From Bacteroidales bacterium UBA4345 (lineage in GTDB: Bacteria; Bacteroidota; Bacteroidia; Bacteroidales; Paludibacteraceae), in contig DGTD01000101.1 of the NCBI GenBank assembly GCA_002396385.1, positions 1 through 64,000 on the forward strand: a stretch of 64,000 nt of DNA, given 5' to 3'. Position numbers and translations under genes: made by a program. The notes below the pieces were generated by a model. The model was given only the letters and a program-made list of their open reading frames with translations. It had not been told where the DNA came from and did not search any database. Positions 59,548 through 64,000 of this stretch are shown here, piece after piece. Within the stretch, counting starts at the first letter, position 1. The number at the start of each line of letters is the position of its first letter.

Positions 59548-61029
59548 TTATGAAAGTTGGGTGACTCCCGATTTGTCTGCAAAGATATTCTCAATTGTGT
59601 TAATTTCCAAAAAAGTTGCTCCCGTGCCTCGTTTCCCGCCACCACTCAGGTAGGCCACCTTGTCTTCAAGGTGCAGGTAGCCATTGTCGAGAAGGGTGCG
59701 TAGGGCCTGCAGGAAGTAGTGGCGCTTCTCTTCGTTCTCTTTCCGTTCTTGGTAGAATGGGATGACGCCGTATGAAATGGACAGCTGTCTGATGACAGGC
59801 TCGTTGTAGCACATTGCCAATACCGGCTTGTCGCCACGGTAAGCGGCCAGATAGCGGGCGGTCTTTCCTGTATGGCTGTCGGTAATGAGGGCTTTGATGC
59901 CCAGTGCCTCTATACTTTCAACGGCCTGTTTCGCCAAGAACGAGGCAATGTCGTTGTCTTCGTAGTTATAGGGTATGCGGATGTCGTTGTCCTTTAATTT
60001 CGTCTTTTCACTTTCTGCCGCAATTTTGGCCATTGTGCGTACTGCCTCTACCGGGTAGCGGCCCTGTGCGGTCTCACCGCTGAGCATAAGGGCGTCGGTG
60101 CGGTAGAAGATGGCGTTGGCAATGTCGGTCACCTCGGCACGGGTCGGACGTGGATTGTTGATCATCGATTGCAGCATCTGGGTGGCGACAATAACCGGCT
60201 TTTTTGCCACAACGCATTTTCTGATAAGGATGCGCTGGATGCCCGGAATTTTCTCCTGAGGCACTTCAATGCCAAGGTCGCCGCGGGCTACCATCACACC
60301 ATCGGCTGCCTCAATAATGCCGTCGATGTTGTCGATGCCTTCCTGGTTTTCTATTTTAGCTATTACCCTTATGTGGCTGTCGTTGCGTTTAAGAATGTCG
60401 GTAACATCCTTTACGTCTTGTTTCGAGCGGACGAACGAGTGGGCTATGAAGTCGATTTTGCGATCTATGGCATACAGTATGTTCTGTTTGTCCCGCTCGG
60501 TTACCGACGGAAGGTTGATGCGGACTCCAGGCACGTTGACACCTTTACGGTTGCCCAGTCGGGAGTCGTTCTGGGCCTCGCATACCAGATAGCCTCCGGC
60601 TTTGTCGGTCACTAGCAGGTCTATCTCTCCGTCGTCGATCAAGACATGGGTGCCGGGGTTGACGTCGTCGACAAAATGGGTGTAGTTGACACAGATGCAT
60701 TCTGCGGTGGTCAGTCCGTCGGGATTGCCACAGATGCGGACAACATCGCCTTTGGCGATGTCTACTTTTGCCTGTTTGTCTTCCAAACTGACCGCTGTAG
60801 TGCGGACCTCAGGGCCTTTGGTGTCGATAAGGATGCCGATTTCGTCGGAAACGGCGCGCACGTTGTTGATTATTTTGTCCATTCCTTCCGGTGTGAGGTG
60901 GGCAGTGTTCATGCGGACAATGTTCATTCCGTTTTCGAAAAGTTGGCGGATTAACTCAACGTCGCAACGGAAGTCTGAAATGGTAGCGATGATTTTCGTC
61001 TTCTTGTCAACTAGTGGCCTGATGCTCAT
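59548..61029 (-). CDS. pyk: Pyruvate kinase
   Basis: This 493-residue glycolytic enzyme converts phosphoenolpyruvate and ADP to pyruvate and ATP. Visible landmarks are IDTKGPEVRT, VIAKIENQEGIDNIDGII (catalytic Lys), MVARGDLGIEVP, KPVIVATQMLQSM and DALMLSGETAQGRYPVEAV. The N-terminal RMNTAHL replaces the common NFSHG, as in other Bacteroidales enzymes. The C-terminal domain (about 360-493) is somewhat different from that of E. coli PykF. Length is normal. It is followed on the same strand by ribF and preceded by aroQ, all minus strand. Confidence 0.95.
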   Translation of the reverse strand: MSIRPLVDKKTKIIATISDFRCDVELIRQLFENGMNIVRMNTAHLTPEGMDKIINNVRAVSDEIGILIDTKGPEVRTTAVSLEDKQAKVDIAKGDVVRICGNPDGLTTAECICVNYTHFVDDVNPGTHVLIDDGEIDLLVTDKAGGYLVCEAQNDSRLGNRKGVNVPGVRINLPSVTERDKQNILYAIDRKIDFIAHSFVRSKQDVKDVTDILKRNDSHIRVIAKIENQEGIDNIDGIIEAADGVMVARGDLGIEVPQEKIPGIQRILIRKCVVAKKPVIVATQMLQSMINNPRPTRAEVTDIANAIFYRTDALMLSGETAQGRYPVEAVRTMAKIAAESEKTKLKDNDIRIPYNYEDNDIASFLAKQAVESIEALGIKALITDSHTGKTARYLAAYRGDKPVLAMCYNEPVIRQLSISYGVIPFYQERKENEEKRHYFLQALRTLLDNGYLHLEDKVAYLSGGGKRGTGATFLEINTIENIFADKSGVTQLS

Positions 61030-61082
61030 GTTTTGTCGGTTTTGTTTTGTGGTTTAGCGTGAGTAAGTTTTTGCCTATGGGC

Positions 61083-61535
61083 TTATTCTTTGCTGTCGTC
61101 GTTGTCGGCCTCTTCCTTCAAGTGGACGAGCGCGTCGACGGCCAAGCGGTAGGAATCCATACCGAAGCCCAGGATGGTGCCCAGACAAGCGGCGGTGAGG
61201 TACGATTTGTGACGGAATTCCTCGCGCTTGTGGGTGTTGGAGATGTGCACTTCGATAACAGGACATTTGATGGAACGTATGGCGTCGGCTATAGCCACAC
61301 TGGTGTGGGTGTAGGCGCCTGCGTTCAGCACAATGCCGTCGGAGATGAAACCTGTCTCTTGTATGATGTTGATCAATTCACCTTCAATGTTTGACTGGTA
61401 ATACGAGATATTGACGTTCGGATATTGTTGTTTCAATACTTCTAAATAGTCTTCAAACGATTGGTGACCGTAGATTTCCGGTTCGCGTTTGCCTAACAGG
61501 TTCAAGTTAGGGCCATTGATGATGATGATGTTCAT
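61083..61535 (-). CDS. aroQ: Type II 3-dehydroquinate dehydratase
   Basis: This 150-residue shikimate-pathway enzyme carries out the third step, dehydration of 3-dehydroquinate to 3-dehydroshikimate. The type II signature is at the N-terminus: IIINGPNLNLLGKREPEIYG, with the catalytic Tyr22. NAGAYTHTSVAIADAI and EVHISNTHKREEFRHKSYL (catalytic His, active-site Arg) are also present. Length is the family's usual 145-150. It lies upstream of pyk by 53 nt, on the same strand, so the two may be cotranscribed. Confidence 0.95.
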   Translation of the reverse strand: MNIIIINGPNLNLLGKREPEIYGHQSFEDYLEVLKQQYPNVNISYYQSNIEGELINIIQETGFISDGIVLNAGAYTHTSVAIADAIRSIKCPVIEVHISNTHKREEFRHKSYLTAACLGTILGFGMDSYRLAVDALVHLKEEADNDDSKE

Positions 61536-61646
61536 ATTCTTCTTGTTGTTAGGACCCTTTGTAAAAGGGAACGTTTTATCCTTTGCAAAATTAGTTCTTT
61601 TGAGGTTTCGTCGAGGTGTTTTGTGCGAATATTATAGCCGCAGGTT

Positions 61647-61683
61647 AAAAAAAAGTGCGCAGAGGAAACAATCCCCCGCGCAC
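61647..61683 (-). terminator. Intrinsic terminator of ilvE
   Basis: A 6-bp GC stem (61655-61660 with 61678-61683) is followed on the minus strand by eight T. It lies 24 nt past the ilvE stop. Confidence 0.75.
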
Positions 61684-61706
61684 CCATTACATTAGCATAT
61701 AAAACA

Positions 61707-62735
61707 TTACTTAACAATAGTAACCCAATTATGAGTGTCAGGCTCTTCGCCATACTGGATGGCGATCAGCTTCTTGTAAAGCTTTTCGCTGACAGGACCC
61801 GGCTTCCCGTTCTTGGCAATGACGTATTTCTTGCCAATTTCAGGGTCGTCGATTTCACCGATAGGGCTGATGACTGCGGCTGTACCGCAAGCACCGGCTT
61901 CTTCGAATGTCTCCAGTTCCTCTTCTGGAATTTGGCGGCGTTCCACCTTCAGACCGAGGTCTTCTGCCAACTGCATCAAGCTCTTGTTGGTGATAGAAGG
62001 AAGAATAGAGGTTGAAAGCGGAGTGACATATGTGTTGTTCTTGATACCGAAGAAGTTGGCCGCACCGCATTCGTCGATATACTTCTTTTCTTTCGCATCG
62101 AGGTAGAACTCGCAGGCATAACCCTGGTCGTGTGCCCACTTGTTAGCTTGAAGACTGGCCGCATAGTTGCCTCCTACCTTGTAAATGCCGGTTCCGAGCG
62201 GAGCCGAGCGGTCGTGGTCGCGCGCAATAACATAGTTGTTAGTCGCAAAACCTCCCTTGAAGTACGGACCTACAGGTGTTACAAATATGATGAACAGATA
62301 TTCTGTTGCTGGGTGTACACCTACCTGTGCGCTTGTGCCAATAAGCAACGGACGAACATACAGGGTCGCTCCACTCTCGTATGGTGGTACGAAACGTTCG
62401 TTTAAAAGGACTACTTTCTTTACCATCTCAACGAACTTCTCGGTTGGAAGCTCTGGCATTAGTATGCCGCGGCAGGTGCTCTGCAAACGGGCTGCATTCT
62501 CTTCGGGACGGAAGACTCGTATATGGCCGTCTTTGCAACGGTAGGCCTTTAATCCTTCAAAAGCCTCTTGGCCGTAGTGAAGGCAGGTGGCCGCCATGTG
62601 CATGTTGATGGTGTCGGACGAACTGACTTCTATCTCTCCCCACTCACCGTTTCTAAAATAGCATCGAACGTTGTAATCTGTAGGCATATAACCAAACTTC
62701 AGGTTCGCCCAGTCTAAATCCAATTCTTTTGCCAT
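61707..62735 (-). CDS. ilvE: Branched-chain amino acid aminotransferase
   Basis: This 342-residue, PLP-dependent, class IV aminotransferase makes or breaks down Leu, Ile and Val. The start is at 62735 (MAKELDLDWANLKFGYMPT); an in-frame ATG at 62807 is unlikely because the -7 element at 62805-62812 overlaps it. Landmarks are YGQEAFEGLKAYR, GIYKVGGNYAASLQANKWA (PLP Lys in YKVGGNY), YIDECGAANFFGI and EEAGACGTAAVISPIG. The type with KVGGNY is the longer, eukaryote-like BCAT form common in Bacteroidota. It is monocistronic with its own promoter and terminator. Confidence 0.95.
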   Translation of the reverse strand: MAKELDLDWANLKFGYMPTDYNVRCYFRNGEWGEIEVSSSDTINMHMAATCLHYGQEAFEGLKAYRCKDGHIRVFRPEENAARLQSTCRGILMPELPTEKFVEMVKKVVLLNERFVPPYESGATLYVRPLLIGTSAQVGVHPATEYLFIIFVTPVGPYFKGGFATNNYVIARDHDRSAPLGTGIYKVGGNYAASLQANKWAHDQGYACEFYLDAKEKKYIDECGAANFFGIKNNTYVTPLSTSILPSITNKSLMQLAEDLGLKVERRQIPEEELETFEEAGACGTAAVISPIGEIDDPEIGKKYVIAKNGKPGPVSEKLYKKLIAIQYGEEPDTHNWVTIVK

Positions 62736-62804
62736 GTTCTGTATTTCCTTTCTTAATTTGGACTTTTTTGCTTGCTGGCTGACCCAATTCGGGACAACAC
62801 TATG

Positions 62805-62835
62805 CAAATATAGGCAGAATCTTGCTCAACGCCAA
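62805..62835 (-). promoter_or_regulatory. Promoter of ilvE
   Basis: On the minus strand TTG (62835-62833), a 20-nt spacer and TATATTTG (62812-62805) match the -33/-7 consensus. It fixes the ilvE start at 62735. Confidence 0.7.
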
Positions 62836-62899
62836 TTAAAATTATAAAACGCTCTTTATTTTATCCGTTTTTTTTCAGTCTTTTATCTATCCTATTATT

Positions 62900-62916
62900 T
62901 TGGCACGGCTTTTGCG
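62900..62916 (+). promoter_or_regulatory. Sigma-54-like -24/-12 element
   Basis: TTGGCACGGCTTTTGCG matches the sigma-54 consensus TTGGCACG-N4-TTGC with the exact GG-N10-GC spacing. Nothing coding starts right behind it; the nearest plus-strand features are the candidate RNA (63107) and the BspA-like gene (63356). It may be chance. Confidence 0.4.
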
Positions 62917-63106
62917 TAATTTTCTTGTGCGTAGAAAGTCTTCTTTTGGAAGATTTTGTTTCTAAGCGATAATAAAATTACTGTTGTTTCAAAAAAGAAT
63001 CCTTTGGAATGATTGGCTTGTTCCTTTGGGTTTTGACGATTAAGCCATTTTTAGGAAAAAGTAACTTCTGGTACTAATCTGATTATCGCTATTATTTTCG
63101 CTTTTA

Positions 63107-63309
63107 ACAACGTGTTGCCTTCACTTTAACAAGTGTTGCTTTAGCGTTCCATGGCGTTTTCTGCCAGGCTGGTTGCCTGCTGTGGCGGACAGTTGGCCTC
63201 AGACTTTAGAACGGCCAATTAGCCGGTATGGGTAAACGCCCCATCTTGCAGGCCTTGGCAGAAAGAGGGTGTTTCTCTGATGGGAATGATTGGGAAGGCG
63301 ATTTTTTTT
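63107..63309 (+). ncRNA. Candidate structured RNA, 6S-like in shape
   Basis: About 200 nt of non-coding DNA, more GC-rich than its flanks, folds by eye into one long interrupted hairpin. The parts are: a closing stem 63115-63122 with 63294-63301; an internal bubble of about 34 and 28 nt; a 14-bp stem 63157-63170 with 63251-63265 (one bulge); small stems; and an apical stem 63191-63198 with 63213-63220. T8 follows at 63302-63309. TATTTTCG at 63093-63100 could be the -7 box. Long hairpin, central bubble and length resemble 6S RNA, but no sequence match was checked. It could also be a structured 5' leader of the BspA-like gene. Confidence 0.4.
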
Positions 63310-63355
63310 GATGTAGTAATTGGATTCAAAACCTAATTGTTAAACTAAAGTTTAT

Positions 63356-64000
63356 ATGAAAAAAGTAATTTTTAAATGGTTGTCCCGAATAGCGACGACT
63401 TGTGCGACGTCATTTGTTGCACTGTCGGCTATGGCAGAGTCCGTCGAAGTGACGACTCCGGGAACATTGTCAACCGTTTTGTCGGCATCAGCTACAGATG
63501 CTGCCATCAGCGGTTCAATTAATGGTACCGACGTGAAATACCTGCGTCAGTTGGTTAATGAGGGAAACCTGACCTCTGTCGACCTCTCAAAAACCGAATT
63601 CGCAAGCGGTGGTGAGGCCTATTATGAAGAGTTCACCACCAACAATGGTGAAATGCCGGAGGCTATGTTCAAAGAGTGCTCTAATCTGCAATCTATTGTG
63701 TTGCCTACTTCTGTTGAAAAAATCAGTAAGAATGCATGCTCAAAAACCGGATTAACAAGTGTCGTAATTCCTGATAATATTAAATCGTTGGGAATGGACG
63801 CTTTTGCTTATTGCCCTAATTTGGCCACTGCTACCATCGGCAAAAGGGTGGAAAGAATGGAACAGGGTGTTTTCTGGTCTTCAAATGTAAAGGATGTGTA
63901 TCTCAAGACTCAGTCGATTCCTTCTTTTGGTGCTTACTTGTTTTCCTCTTCACCTTCAATTCATGTCTTTAACTCAATGGCATCTGATTATTCGGAAACA
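63356..64000 (+). CDS. BspA-like leucine-rich repeat surface protein, 3'-truncated
   Basis: The frame is open from the ATG at 63356 to the right edge (215 codons). It has a signal peptide (MKKVIFKWLSRIATTCATSFVALSAMA) and a short N-terminal domain with TDVKYLRQLVNEGNLTSVDLS. LRR_5 (BspA/treponema-type) repeats follow: MFKECSNLQSIVLPTSVEKI, ACSKTGLTSVVIPDNIKSLG and AFAYCPNLATATIGKRVERM. BspA-like proteins of oral and gut Bacteroidota bind host proteins or other bacteria. The ATG is preceded by a long non-coding region with a candidate structured RNA. Confidence 0.85.
   Translation, partial: MKKVIFKWLSRIATTCATSFVALSAMAESVEVTTPGTLSTVLSASATDAAISGSINGTDVKYLRQLVNEGNLTSVDLSKTEFASGGEAYYEEFTTNNGEMPEAMFKECSNLQSIVLPTSVEKISKNACSKTGLTSVVIPDNIKSLGMDAFAYCPNLATATIGKRVERMEQGVFWSSNVKDVYLKTQSIPSFGAYLFSSSPSIHVFNSMASDYSET

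Overview
The window looks like a chromosomal segment of a Bacteroidota (most likely Bacteroidales) bacterium. The evidence is: many promoters of the Bacteroides type (TTTG, about 20 nt, TAnnTTTG); almost no Shine-Dalgarno sites; a RprX/RprY two-component pair; TonB-receptor-like barrels with a carboxypeptidase-like N-terminal domain; DUF2723, DUF4298 and FISUMP-like proteins; a BspA-type leucine-rich repeat protein; and secretion-tail-like C-termini. A PL1/CE8 pectinolytic fusion and a bacterial expansin suggest an organism that handles plant cell walls (gut, rumen or plant-associated). No species can be named from the sequence alone.

Layout. 1-5.6 kb: the 3' end of a large secreted repeat protein, an outer-membrane barrel and small unknown genes. 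5.6-14.4 kb: a TonB-receptor-like barrel with an Arg/Gly-rich tail, a SNF2 helicase, a dual-specificity phosphatase, a small lipoprotein and MntP. 14.6-22.6 kb: an envelope operon (TPR protein, barrel, DjlA-like co-chaperone) and RprXY. 22.9-36.3 kb: pectate lyase/pectin methylesterase, a nonsense-interrupted repeat protein, an amidohydrolase-monooxygenase fusion, a cation efflux pump, the expansin, a CAP protein, DUF819 and a PAP2-barrel fusion. 36.4-50.6 kb: an AT-rich accessory region. 50.9-64 kb: core genes (DUF2723 glycosyltransferase, polysaccharide deacetylase, CPA2 antiporter, RibF, pyruvate kinase, AroQ, IlvE), a RAYT transposase, a candidate structured RNA and the start of a BspA-like protein.

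The most interesting part is 36.7-42.9 kb. Four tightly packed genes encode three different dynamin-like GTPases and a membrane-anchored coiled-coil protein, preceded by a small conserved gene. The block is visibly AT-rich compared with its flanks. Further along the same stretch lie an AbiEi/AbiEii-like type IV toxin-antitoxin pair with a palindromic operator over its promoter, a lipase-fold DUF2974-like gene, a Sel1 lipoprotein, a possible orphan Tai4-like T6SS immunity gene, and a decayed ATPase gene beside a perfect 44-bp palindrome. Together this reads as a defence island. The GTPase operon is a candidate membrane-remodelling antiphage system, related in concept to LeoABC/Eleos but with a different gene set.

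All functional calls come from reading motifs by eye; no database search was run.
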